Shown here: positions 28,661 through 37,013 of the stretch, piece by piece
How the letters are laid out: every line of letters starts with the position of its first letter
How positions within the stretch are numbered: the first letter of the stretch is position 1
Assembly: GCA_040753795.1 (NCBI GenBank)
Contig: JBFMDX010000013.1
Span: 1 to 64,000 of the forward strand
From: Thermodesulfobacteriota bacterium
GTDB lineage: Bacteria; Desulfobacterota; Desulfobacteria; Desulfobacterales; Desulfosudaceae
Direction of reading: 5' to 3'
DNA length: 64,000 nucleotides
The notes under the pieces: generated by a model
Told to the model about the DNA's origin: nothing
The model's database searches: none
The model's input: the letters and a program-made list of their open reading frames with translations, nothing else
Made by a program: the position numbers and the translations under genes

Positions 28661-29704
28661 ATGTCAAACCTCAGGCTGATCGGAATGATCGCGGGTTTTG
28701 CCCTTTTCATTCTGAGCTTCCGCATCTTTCGCGGCCAGCGATGGAACCGGGCGAATTTTTTCCTCTTTGCCGCCTCGGGTTTGTTCCTCTCCGCCCTCTC
28801 CCTGAACCCCGCCCTGATCAATATCCTCCAGCGCATGCTGGCCCTGGACGACGCGGAAAAAGGACGGCTGCTGGCCCTGCTGATCTTCGCGGTCATCATC
28901 CTGTGGTTTTCCCTCATTCTGCTGCGCACCTCATTTTTAAAGCAAAAATATCAGTTTGACCGGCTGGTGCGGGCCGTGAGCATTGCCGACCACCTGGAAA
29001 AAATCCGCGGCGGACTGGCCGGGTGTGACGCGGCCGTGATTATCCCGGCCTACAACGAGGCCGCCAATCTGCGGGAGGTCATTCCCCGCATTCCCGAAAA
29101 GGTGGGGGATCTGAAGCTGGGCGTGGTGGTGGTCGACGACGGCAGCGAGGACGACACCTTTGACGGCGCGATTTCCGCCGGGGCCTTGGCGGTCCGGAGC
29201 CCCATCAACCGGGGGGGCGGCGCCGCGCTGCGGATGGGGTATGATATCCTGAAAAAAGCCGGCATCGGCATCTGCGTCACCATGGACGCGGACGGCCAGC
29301 ACAACCCGGAAGAGATCCCCGGCCTTCTCCGGCCACTGCTGGAAAATGAAAGCGATATCGTTATCGGCTCGCGTATTGTCGGCTCCCGGGAAAAGGACAG
29401 TCTCTTCCGGCTGGCCGGGGTCTATTTCTTCAGTTTTATCATCAACCGGCTGACCGGGCTTGCCATCACCGACCCGTCCAGCGGATTCCGGGCCTTCAAA
29501 ATGGATGTGGTCCGGCGCATCCCCCTGGACGAAGACCAGTTTCACACCAGTGAACTGATCATCAACGCCGCCAAGGCCGGCTTCCGGATCCGCGAAGCGC
29601 CGGTCACCATAATGAAACGCAAATACGGCAAGAGCAAGAAGGGACGGAACTGGTTTTACGGTCTTAATTTCGCGAAAATTGTCATCAGGAGCTGGTGGCG
29701 ATAG
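28661..29704 (+). CDS. DUF2304-GT2 fusion: membrane-anchored polyprenyl-phosphate-sugar synthase
   Basis: In this 347-residue protein, residues 1-110 carry three hydrophobic helices of DUF2304 type. Residues 125-347 are a GT2 domain with IIPAYNEA, VDDGSEDDT and the metal site DADGQHNP. The GT2 part is similar to the stand-alone enzyme at 16647 (both have the INRLxG...TDxxxGFRAF block). It would transfer a sugar from a nucleotide to polyprenyl phosphate at the membrane. It opens block B, and its stop is directly followed by the next start. The fusion order (DUF2304 first) is the reverse of the gene order in block A. Confidence 0.88.
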   Translation: MSNLRLIGMIAGFALFILSFRIFRGQRWNRANFFLFAASGLFLSALSLNPALINILQRMLALDDAEKGRLLALLIFAVIILWFSLILLRTSFLKQKYQFDRLVRAVSIADHLEKIRGGLAGCDAAVIIPAYNEAANLREVIPRIPEKVGDLKLGVVVVDDGSEDDTFDGAISAGALAVRSPINRGGGAALRMGYDILKKAGIGICVTMDADGQHNPEEIPGLLRPLLENESDIVIGSRIVGSREKDSLFRLAGVYFFSFIINRLTGLAITDPSSGFRAFKMDVVRRIPLDEDQFHTSELIINAAKAGFRIREAPVTIMKRKYGKSKKGRNWFYGLNFAKIVIRSWWR

Positions 29705-30685
29705 ATGAAAGCGAGCGTGATTATTCCGGCCTATAATAATCTGGAAGACCTCCGCCTGCTGCTGCCGAGTGTTGAGCGGCAGGAACTGGGCCACCACGAA
29801 CTGGAGGTCATCCTCAGGGATGACGGCTCCCGGGACGATACCTGCGCCTGGGTCAAAGCGCATTATCCCCGGATGCTGCTTTTGTCCGGAGAGAATGTCG
29901 GTTTTTCAAAATGCAACAATATCGCCGTCCAGCACGCCACCGGCAGCGTTCTGGTTTTCATCAATGCCGATACGGTCCTGGATCCGAAATTCATCTCCGC
30001 AGGACTGAACCGGTTTGAACAGGAAACGCGCCTGGGGGGGATAAACAGCAACATGATCATGCCCTGGGTAATGGATCTGCAGCGGTTTATTGACGGAGAA
30101 CGGCCCGCCGCCGGCTGCGGATACTTTCTGAACCGTTATGGCTTCGCCGATTACCGGGATACGGAGTCCTCCAGCCGCGACACCGGATTTATCAGCGGCG
30201 GCGGGTGTTTTGTCCGCCGGGAAGCCCTGGAAGGCGAAGATCCGTTTTTTGAGGATCTGTGGGGGGGGACCGCCTATTGCGAGGACCTGGACCTGTCGTT
30301 GCGGATTCTGTCAAAAGGATGGCGGCTCAGCTTTGAACCAGCCGCGATTCTGTATCACAACCAGAGACCCATCCGGGGATCGGGATTAAGCCAGTTAAAA
30401 AAATTTGCCCGGGTCAGCGCCAATCGCATCACGGTCTATGCCATCAATCTTTCTTTTCTCTCCTTTATGCGAATTGTTCCCGACCTGTTTTACGGTCTGT
30501 TTCGAAAAATCGATTTCCTGCCCCTGTCCGAAAAAATGAAAAAAAAAGCGACAGTGGCGGTGGCCCTGATGCTCCCGCTGTTTGGCATGCTCCTGCCCTA
30601 CTGGATCTACCGAAACTTGAGATCGGGGGCCTCTCGAAAACATATCCAGGAGTTGTCTTTCCTTAACAGGTCCACTCATGAATGA
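29705..30685 (+). CDS. GT2 glycosyltransferase (rhamnosyltransferase-like) with C-terminal membrane segment
   Basis: This 326-residue GT-A protein starts at once with VIIPAYNN. It has RDDGSRDDT and NADTVLDP for nucleotide-sugar and metal binding, SGGGCFVRREAL in the acceptor region, and one hydrophobic helix near residues 285-303. Such enzymes build oligosaccharides on lipid carriers. An uninterrupted G8 tract at 30261-30268 lies in the coding sequence and could slip. The gene abuts the fusion upstream and overlaps the next start by 8 nt. The sugar specificity is unknown. Confidence 0.85.
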   Translation: MKASVIIPAYNNLEDLRLLLPSVERQELGHHELEVILRDDGSRDDTCAWVKAHYPRMLLLSGENVGFSKCNNIAVQHATGSVLVFINADTVLDPKFISAGLNRFEQETRLGGINSNMIMPWVMDLQRFIDGERPAAGCGYFLNRYGFADYRDTESSSRDTGFISGGGCFVRREALEGEDPFFEDLWGGTAYCEDLDLSLRILSKGWRLSFEPAAILYHNQRPIRGSGLSQLKKFARVSANRITVYAINLSFLSFMRIVPDLFYGLFRKIDFLPLSEKMKKKATVAVALMLPLFGMLLPYWIYRNLRSGASRKHIQELSFLNRSTHE

Positions 30686-31610
30686 AAATCAGGCATCTTT
30701 ATGTCCCGTTTGTAACGAAAAAGGAGTCCTTTTCCATAAGTCCACTTTTCCGGGAAAGGACAATACGATCTATCAATTATTTCAGTGCGGAGAATGCCGG
30801 ACGGTTTTTACCTGCCCGAGGCCGACCCTGGATGCCCTTACCAAAGCCTATGACGCGTATTATTGGAGTGAGACAGATATCGACAAGAAAAAAAAAGGGC
30901 TGAAGCGGTTGGTGGCCGGGTTTAATTCATGGCGGCTGAAACAGGTCATACGCCCGCTTGTAAAGGTTCTCCCCCCCCGTGCGACCGTCCTGGAAGTCGG
31001 TTGCGGAGCCGGTCAATTAAGCCGTATCCTGCTGGAACATGATTTCCAGGTGGAGGTAACCGAATATTCTCACCAGATGCTTTCATTGGTTACTGAAACA
31101 CTTGGCGTCAAAGGATACCCGGGGGATCTTACGGAAATCGAACTGAACAAACGCTACGACGCGATTATTTTCAACAATGTGCTGGAGCATGTCCTGTCTC
31201 CAGCGGACAATTTGCGGCGAGCGGTATCGATCCTGAATCCGGGGGGGTTCGTTTTCATAGAAGTCCCCAATATAGACAGCTGGCAGTTCGCTGTTTTCAG
31301 GCAGCACTGGTATCCGCTGGACATTCCGATTCATTTAACCCATTTCGGACCGGCTACCCTTGATTCTCTGGCCGGACAGGCGGGCGTCACTCTTTATAAA
31401 CGATCTTTTTTTTCCATGAGAAGTTCCATGGCGGGTATCGTGGTCAGCCTCTTTCCCTCATTTGACCCGAGGAACATCAGACACAAAAGTTCATCATGGA
31501 TCCTTTTTGTCTACCTGGGGATGCAGGTTGCTGCTCTCCCTCTGGCTCTCATAGAAAGTCTGTCGGGAAAAGGGGGAATCATGAGAAGTATTTACAGGAG
31601 TTATCAGTAA
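30678..31610 (+). CDS. Class I SAM methyltransferase with N-terminal zinc ribbon
   Basis: In this 310-residue protein the first 45 residues hold CPVC and CGEC pairs, which would form a small zinc-binding ribbon. The Rossmann-type methyltransferase core has motif I VLEVGCGAGQLS near residue 104 and an acidic end of strand 2. The type (Methyltransf_23 with zinc ribbon) is common in surface-polysaccharide loci, where it methylates sugars. A C8 tract occurs at 30971-30978. Its start overlaps the GT2 stop, so it is in the block B operon. The C-terminal 60 residues are hydrophobic and may touch the membrane. Confidence 0.85.
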   Translation: MNENQASLCPVCNEKGVLFHKSTFPGKDNTIYQLFQCGECRTVFTCPRPTLDALTKAYDAYYWSETDIDKKKKGLKRLVAGFNSWRLKQVIRPLVKVLPPRATVLEVGCGAGQLSRILLEHDFQVEVTEYSHQMLSLVTETLGVKGYPGDLTEIELNKRYDAIIFNNVLEHVLSPADNLRRAVSILNPGGFVFIEVPNIDSWQFAVFRQHWYPLDIPIHLTHFGPATLDSLAGQAGVTLYKRSFFSMRSSMAGIVVSLFPSFDPRNIRHKSSSWILFVYLGMQVAALPLALIESLSGKGGIMRSIYRSYQ

Positions 31611-31614
31611 AAAT

Positions 31615-32097
31615 ATGACAACCAGTCTTAAAAAGTCACTGATGGACATTATCGTGGAGATAGTGAATTTTTTTCTGCTGATGGGGTTGCACAGTTACGG
31701 CAGAAGAGTATATGTGGATCCCCCCTGCCGATTGCGCGGGAAAAAAAACATCACCATCGGGGACGACGTTTCCATCGCGGCGTTTGTTCATATGTGGGGG
31801 CACGGAGGAATAACCATCGGCAATCGCGTTATGATAGGATCGCACACAGCGATTACCAGCCTGACCCACAATCCGGAGGCGGAACATATGTATTTCTCAA
31901 AAATTTCAAAGCCGGTTGTAATTGAGGATGATGTCTGGATCGGGTCGCACGCAATGATTATGCCGGGGGTTACCATCGGCAAAGGAACGGTGATCGGAGC
32001 GGGGGCGATAGTGACTTCAGACATCCCTCCCATGGTGATAGCGATGGGATCTCCAGCTAAAGTGATAAGACCCCGGAGATCAAGGAGGGAAATGTGA
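31615..32097 (+). CDS. Hexapeptide-repeat acyltransferase (WcaF/maltose O-acetyltransferase type)
   Basis: In this 160-residue protein a short hydrophobic N-terminus is followed by left-handed beta-helix hexapeptides (ITIGDDV, ITIGNRV, VVIEDDVWIGSHAMI, VTIGKGTVIGAGAIV) and the closing GSPAKVI. The His in SLTHNPEAE is placed as the catalytic base of this family. It would O- or N-acetylate a sugar using acetyl-CoA. It lies 4 nt after the methyltransferase, so acetylation and methylation of the same glycan are plausible. Confidence 0.86.
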   Translation: MTTSLKKSLMDIIVEIVNFFLLMGLHSYGRRVYVDPPCRLRGKKNITIGDDVSIAAFVHMWGHGGITIGNRVMIGSHTAITSLTHNPEAEHMYFSKISKPVVIEDDVWIGSHAMIMPGVTIGKGTVIGAGAIVTSDIPPMVIAMGSPAKVIRPRRSRREM

Positions 32098-32137
32098 ATA
32101 TCAGGTCCATTACAGGTTACGACATGAGGACGATCAG

Positions 32138-33142
32138 ATGGATCAATTACAGAAGGCGATGAAACGACGGCGCGTCTCAAGATTTGGCAGACAGCTTGAG
32201 GGGGCGTTGTTGAAATCCTTGGGAATAATTGCCGGCCTTGCAACAGGGCATGGCCGTTACCGGAAAACAGTCCCGCACAAAATCGGCAGCATTAAAGGCG
32301 CAATAATTGAGGCCATAAACATCTTTTACTATTCTGTTCGTTCGGATCGTTCATTCGGGTATACCAGCCTCACGGTGGAACCTCTTAACCAGTGCAATAT
32401 CCGTTGTCTGCAATGTCCGGTAAACCGGGGGATGAAAAGGCCAAAGGAAAAAATGAACATGGGCCTTTTTTCCCGTATTCTGGATCATTCCCCTGTTCTG
32501 GAACGGGTACATTTGACCGGATGGGGCGAACCGCTGCTGCACAAGGATATTTTCCGAATGATTGAGCTGGCACGCGAAAAAGGGCTAATCGCGACCATAG
32601 TAAGCAATGCCACCCTGCTGGACCAGGAGAAATCATCCGAGTTGCTGGATTCCAAGGTCAGCGTTGTCACCTTCAGCCTGGACGGAGTGGGCCAGGTCTA
32701 TGAACAAGTCAGAGGCATGCCTTACGACAAGATCAGGGCGAATATCATCAATTTTCTGAAATTGCGGGAGAATCACGCTGAAAAGCCTTTCGTGGAAATC
32801 AACGTCGTTATATTTGAACAAACAACGGGGGGAGGAGAAAAAGAAGTCCGCCGGGAATGGGAGACCAGAGTCGACCTTGTTACCGCCCAACCGCTGGTAA
32901 GTCAGAAGGAAAACCGTCGGAAAAAGCGCTGTATGCATCTGTGGCGACGCATGGTTGTCCTTTCTGACGGCCGGGTCGTGCCATGCTGTGTGGATGCTGA
33001 AGGCGAATTGATTTTGGGCGATGCAAAACTGGAAAGCGTGGGAAAAATATTCAACGGCCCGGCAATGCGCCGGCTGCGCCGACTGCATATACGGGGTCAA
33101 TTTCCGAAGTTATGCTCCCATTGCAATGAATTTTATGGCTGA
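32138..33142 (+). CDS. Radical SAM/SPASM domain protein
   Basis: In this 334-residue protein the iron-sulfur motif is C-N-I-R-C-L-Q-C near residue 87, followed by GWGEPLLH. The C-terminus has SPASM-type cysteines (CMHLW, PCC, CSHC) that would hold an auxiliary cluster. This subfamily modifies peptides, sugars or lipids by radical chemistry. Block A has a radical SAM protein of another subfamily at the same relative place, just before a UPF0104 gene. No precursor-peptide gene is visible next to it, so a glycan or lipid substrate is more likely. Confidence 0.85.
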   Translation: MDQLQKAMKRRRVSRFGRQLEGALLKSLGIIAGLATGHGRYRKTVPHKIGSIKGAIIEAINIFYYSVRSDRSFGYTSLTVEPLNQCNIRCLQCPVNRGMKRPKEKMNMGLFSRILDHSPVLERVHLTGWGEPLLHKDIFRMIELAREKGLIATIVSNATLLDQEKSSELLDSKVSVVTFSLDGVGQVYEQVRGMPYDKIRANIINFLKLRENHAEKPFVEINVVIFEQTTGGGEKEVRREWETRVDLVTAQPLVSQKENRRKKRCMHLWRRMVVLSDGRVVPCCVDAEGELILGDAKLESVGKIFNGPAMRRLRRLHIRGQFPKLCSHCNEFYG

Positions 33143-34160
33143 CAGCGCTACCATTTTTAAAAGAATGAATACGATAAACGCCGGCTCAACAGAAAAGTCC
33201 AGAATCCATTACTGGATCAGGCAGATGATTTCCGCCGGTCTGCTGTTGGCAGCCGGTTTCATTTATTCAAAGCACATTGAGCTGAATGCGGTTAACAATC
33301 TCCTCAAGGGAGCCGATCCGGGCTTGCTTGTCATCGGTTATCTCATCGCCGTAATAGTCGTACTATTGAGGGTTCTCCGCTGGCGCAGCCTTCTTAAAGA
33401 TTTCTTCATCACGACCAAAGGGACCAGCCTCTTTTTAATGTACCTGGTCGATATTTTTCTGAACAATTTTATTTCCGGTCTGTCCATCGCGGTCCGCGGG
33501 CTCTATCTCAAAGAAGAATTCAAAAACTCGGGCCAAATGGTCCGGTTGTTACTGTTGGACAAATTATTTGACTGGGTTATCCCTCTTGGACTCGGCTTCA
33601 TCTCCCTGCTGTTTGTTTTATCGAAGGCAAGCCCTTCTGATATCTGGAAAATATGGGGCGTATTCCTTGTCGTGCTGCCTTGTGCTGTATGGCAACTGCT
33701 TGTCTGGCTTCAGCACGGATTCAGAAACTCCTTTGAAGGCGGAAGGTTTGCTGCGTTGGGCGGCAAAATTCGTTTGTTGGTCTCTGCTGATCCGGGAAAA
33801 TATAACTGCCGCATTTTTGTACGCATGTCGATTTTCTCGATTGCCGCTTTCTCCGCTTACTACATAACGCTTTTTCTGCTGGCGAAATGTTTTTCTCTCC
33901 CGATCCGTCCCGTGGAACTGATCATGGTGGACACCATGGCCACCATCGCCGTCGTCGTTCCATTGAATTTTGCCGGCATCGGTACCAGGGATGTGGCCCT
34001 GACGGGGCTTTTAGCCTATTACGGCTGCCCGCATGAAAATATCGTCCTGTTTATCGCCAGCCTGATTCTGCTCCGCCTGGCGATATCTCTCTTGGGATGG
34101 TTCAGCATGTATATTCTCAAATGGAAGGGCTATTCCATAAAGATAAAAAAGCAGCCATGA
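33135..34160 (+). CDS. UPF0104/LPG_synthase_TM family membrane protein
   Basis: This is about 341 residues from ATG 33135, which overlaps the radical SAM stop; ATG 33165 is an alternative with a weak purine stretch upstream. It has about eight hydrophobic segments and the family signature VVPLNFAGIGTRDVALTG near residue 278 (G-x-G-x-R-D). It is the counterpart of 19144-20082 and probably acts in flipping or making a lipid-linked sugar. It overlaps the start of the eleventh TMTC-like gene by 4 nt, linking the flippase-like and GT-C functions directly. Confidence 0.8.
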   Translation: MADSATIFKRMNTINAGSTEKSRIHYWIRQMISAGLLLAAGFIYSKHIELNAVNNLLKGADPGLLVIGYLIAVIVVLLRVLRWRSLLKDFFITTKGTSLFLMYLVDIFLNNFISGLSIAVRGLYLKEEFKNSGQMVRLLLLDKLFDWVIPLGLGFISLLFVLSKASPSDIWKIWGVFLVVLPCAVWQLLVWLQHGFRNSFEGGRFAALGGKIRLLVSADPGKYNCRIFVRMSIFSIAAFSAYYITLFLLAKCFSLPIRPVELIMVDTMATIAVVVPLNFAGIGTRDVALTGLLAYYGCPHENIVLFIASLILLRLAISLLGWFSMYILKWKGYSIKIKKQP

Positions 34161-36556
34161 ACATTCTATTATCAACAGCCGCTGCCACCCGCCGAATGCT
34201 GCCATCGGCAGCCATCCTGGTCCTCATCGCCCTGCTGGTCTACGCCAACATATCCGACGCGCCCTTCGTGTTTGACGACCGGCTCAACATCACTCAAAAC
34301 ACCCACATCCGGATGACCGCCGTAACTTGTGACAGCATCCTGGACGTGCTCAACAGTCCCGTTCCCACCCGTCCCATGGCCAACCTGACGCTGGCCTTGA
34401 ACTACTATCTCCATGGTTACGACGTGCGGGGCTATCATGCCGTCAACCTGCTCATTCATGTGGTCACGGCCCTGCTGATGTTCCTGGTCGCCAGGCAGAC
34501 GCTGCGACTGTGCGGCGCGGGAAACACGCCCGCGCCACTCATGGCCGCGGCCCTGTGGCTGGTCAACCCCGTCCATACCCAGTCGGTCACCTACACCATC
34601 CAGCGCATGAATTCCCTGGCGGCCATGTTCTTTATGATGTCCCTGTTCCTTTATATCCGGGCTCGAACGGCAGACCGGACCGGACGGGGTCTGATCCGGC
34701 GGGTTCCGCTCTACGTCTTCAGCCTGGCCGCCGGCCTGGCCGGTCTGACTTCCAAGGAGATCGTCGCCGTCCTGCCGGTTATCCTGTTTCTCTATGAATG
34801 GTATTTTTTTCAGAATCGTGACCCGTTCTGGCTGAAACGCCGGCTCCGCTGGATCGGCCTGGCGGCCGTCGCCTGCCTGTTGCCGGCGGCCGTTTTGCTG
34901 GGAACCAGCCCGGTGGACCAGATTCTAAAAGACTATCAGAAACACGATTTCACTCCAGTCCAGCGGCTGTTAACCGAACCGGCCGTGGTGCTCTACTATA
35001 TCAGCCTCCTGTTCTTCCCCCACCCGGACCGGCTGATCCTGCTCTATGACTTTCCCGTCTCCGCCTCTTGCTTTAAGCCCCTGACAACAGCAACGGCCTT
35101 CATGGGCCTCATCGCCCTTGCCCTGTGCGGCCTCCGCCTGTCCGCCAGACACCGGTTGCTGTCCTTCTCTGTTTTCTGGTTTCTGATCACCCTGGTCATC
35201 GAGTCTTCGGTGCTGGGTCTGGCGATAGCGTATGAGCATCGGACCTACCTGCCGTCCATTTTTCCGTTTATTGCCCTGACCGCGCTGGTGACCGCGCCAT
35301 CCCGCACACGCAACATAGCCGTGGCAATTCTCTGCCTTCTCATCGCCGTTTGCGGTTTATGGACCTGGCAACGCAATTCCGCCTGGAACGACGCCGTTCT
35401 GCTCTGGCGCGACAATGTCGCCAAGGCACCTGACGTGGCCGAGGCCGGTAACAATCTGGGCCAGGCCCTCCTGGCCGCGGGCGATACCGAACAGGCGGTG
35501 TCATCCTTTAACACCGCCCTGGCTAAGGACCCGTCCCTTGATTCCGCCCGCGTGAACCTGGGGGTCGCCCTGATGCGTCTGGGCCGGCCCGATCAGGCCA
35601 TAGACCTTTTCCGGACAGCCCTGGAAAACAATCCCCTCAACATCCAGGCCCGATACAACCTGGCCGGTTTGCTGAAAGAGCTGGGCCGGCCGGATGACGC
35701 CATAGCCCAGCTGCGGCAAATCATCGCCCTTGATCCGGTTTGTGTCGAAGCCTTGCTCAATCTGGGAGGACTGCTGCTCGACCGTGGTCAGGAAAAAGAA
35801 GCGCTGGAGTGGCTGGAAAAGGCCGCCGCCCTGAATCCTGGCGATCCGGGAATATCCAACAACCTCGGCATCGCGCTTCACCGTCTGGACAGAATGGATG
35901 AAGCCATCGACATCCTGAAACACGGCCTGTCCCAAAATCCCGACCATCCTGGACTCCACAACAGCCTGGGGCTGGTCCTGCTCGACCGGAACCGGTACGA
36001 AGACGCCTCCCGGGAATTTCAGATGGCGCTGGCGGCCGCGCCCATGATGCCCGAAGCCCACAATAACCTGGGACTGGCGGCCGAAAGACAGGGCGACATC
36101 ATTCAGGCCGTTGGCCACTATCGCCAGGCGCTGGAGCTGGCACCGACCTACCACCTGGCCCGATACAATCTGGCATCGCTGTTTCTGAAAACCGGGCAAT
36201 CGGATAAAGTCATACCCCTGATTGAGGAAAGCACCGACCTGAAGAGGGAAGACGGGGCCATGCTCCGGCATTTGTTAATGGATCTGATTGATGCGCAGAA
36301 ACTGGAAGAGGCCGCGATTCTGGCCGAAAAGATGGCGGCGGCGGAACCGGACAACCCCATGATCCATTATAATCTGGCCTGCCTGTATGCTCGAATGAAC
36401 AACCCGGGAAACGCCATCGACCATCTCAGGAGAGCCGTATCTCTCGGATATGACCATTGGGACCACCTGAGAGCCGATCCTGACCTGAACAACATCCGGA
36501 ATTCGGACTATTTTAAAACCCTGATGCCATTGCTGCCCGCCGAACCGGGGATATGA
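34157..36556 (+). CDS. TMTC-like GT-C glycosyltransferase with long TPR domain (array member 11)
   Basis: This is about 799 residues from ATG 34157, in an ATGA overlap with the UPF0104 gene. Motifs are FVFDDRLNITQNTHIR, NPVHTQSVTYTIQRMN, SKE and EHRTYLPSIFP. The TPR part is the longest of the second half of the array, about eleven 34-residue repeats from residue 425, closing with the end-of-group cap (NLACLYARM...GYDHWDHLRADPDLNNIRNSDYF). It ends the glycan part of the window. A strong hairpin follows its stop, and then the secretion locus begins with its own promoter. Confidence 0.86.
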   Translation: MNILLSTAAATRRMLPSAAILVLIALLVYANISDAPFVFDDRLNITQNTHIRMTAVTCDSILDVLNSPVPTRPMANLTLALNYYLHGYDVRGYHAVNLLIHVVTALLMFLVARQTLRLCGAGNTPAPLMAAALWLVNPVHTQSVTYTIQRMNSLAAMFFMMSLFLYIRARTADRTGRGLIRRVPLYVFSLAAGLAGLTSKEIVAVLPVILFLYEWYFFQNRDPFWLKRRLRWIGLAAVACLLPAAVLLGTSPVDQILKDYQKHDFTPVQRLLTEPAVVLYYISLLFFPHPDRLILLYDFPVSASCFKPLTTATAFMGLIALALCGLRLSARHRLLSFSVFWFLITLVIESSVLGLAIAYEHRTYLPSIFPFIALTALVTAPSRTRNIAVAILCLLIAVCGLWTWQRNSAWNDAVLLWRDNVAKAPDVAEAGNNLGQALLAAGDTEQAVSSFNTALAKDPSLDSARVNLGVALMRLGRPDQAIDLFRTALENNPLNIQARYNLAGLLKELGRPDDAIAQLRQIIALDPVCVEALLNLGGLLLDRGQEKEALEWLEKAAALNPGDPGISNNLGIALHRLDRMDEAIDILKHGLSQNPDHPGLHNSLGLVLLDRNRYEDASREFQMALAAAPMMPEAHNNLGLAAERQGDIIQAVGHYRQALELAPTYHLARYNLASLFLKTGQSDKVIPLIEESTDLKREDGAMLRHLLMDLIDAQKLEEAAILAEKMAAAEPDNPMIHYNLACLYARMNNPGNAIDHLRRAVSLGYDHWDHLRADPDLNNIRNSDYFKTLMPLLPAEPGI

Positions 36557-36577
36557 TCGCCGACAGAAGGGAGAGAT

Positions 36578-36611
36578 GCCGCTTTTTGTCACGCCCGGGA
36601 CAAAAAGCGGC
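36578..36611 (+). terminator. 13-bp perfect inverted repeat after the array
   Basis: GCCGCTTTTTGTC (36578-36590) pairs with GACAAAAAGCGGC (36599-36611) across an 8-nt loop, 22 nt after the last array gene. No T-run follows directly (a T5 comes about 12 nt later), so it is a probable transcription stop or mRNA-stabilising hairpin rather than a textbook terminator. Confidence 0.55.
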
Positions 36612-36788
36612 AGAAATTTGGCTTTTTGATTCTCAATCAATTGACCGGTTCCGTTCCCGGTGTCCAACATAACGAAATAGTTGATTTTAAAAAACAGTCG
36701 CTGGGAGAGCCAAATGGCATTGAATTTGCTCTTATTCTTTTGGCTACCATCAGCGACGGAAGCCAGCGACGGGGGAAACAAAAAAAGC

Positions 36789-36818
36789 TTGACAGAGAAA
36801 AAATATAAAGGGTAACAT
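36789..36818 (+). promoter_or_regulatory. Candidate sigma70 promoter of the secreted-protein operon
   Basis: TTGACA (36789-36794) is a perfect -35, with an 18-nt spacer to TAACAT (36813-36818). It would give a 5' leader of about 190 nt ahead of the gene at 37014. The stretch 36557-37013 holds no reading frame that looks coding. Confidence 0.5.
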
Positions 36819-36843
36819 AAAAAAGTTTTTTAACGTAAACGGC

Positions 36844-36856
36844 TAAACAGTGTTTA
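36844..36856 (+). promoter_or_regulatory. Perfect TAAACA-G-TGTTTA dyad (operator candidate)
   Basis: This is a 13-bp palindrome with 6-bp arms and a single central base. It overlaps the larger inverted repeat AACGTAAAC (36832-36840) / GTTTACGTT (36852-36860). The identical 13-mer recurs at 40224. It lies 25 nt after the candidate -10. Confidence 0.5.
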
Positions 36857-36859
36857 CGT

Positions 36860-36950
36860 TCGCGAAAGGGGGTGATGCAAAGGGGTAGGAAACCGCTGGC
36901 CCACTGAGCAATATCAAGGTGGGATCTTGCCGGTATGTTTCTGAAAACAG
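36860..36950 (+). promoter_or_regulatory. Structured 5' leader, weak candidate for a c-di-GMP-I-like riboswitch
   Basis: The leader contains CGCGAAAGG, then GGTGATGCAAAGG and a 3' CTTGCCGG, which recall the GNRA loop, GACGCAAAG joint and GGTTGCCG end of GEMM (c-di-GMP-I) aptamers. CCCAC/GTGGG (about 36898-36926) pairs in the middle. However, I cannot build the P1b stem that should enclose the GAAA loop, and GATGCAAAG differs from the consensus C. The leader is clearly structured, but the aptamer call is tentative. Confidence 0.22.
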
Positions 36951-37013
36951 AAACAAAAATCAGTTAGAAGTCAAACAAACCACAGTTGTCTAACCGTTTT
37001 GGAGGAAATTTGA

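Noticed and set aside
36948-36966. Rho-independent terminator at GTTTCTG/CAGAAAC
   Set aside because: The 7-bp hairpin is followed by A residues, not T, on the plus strand, and it lies inside the leader of the expressed gene at 37014.
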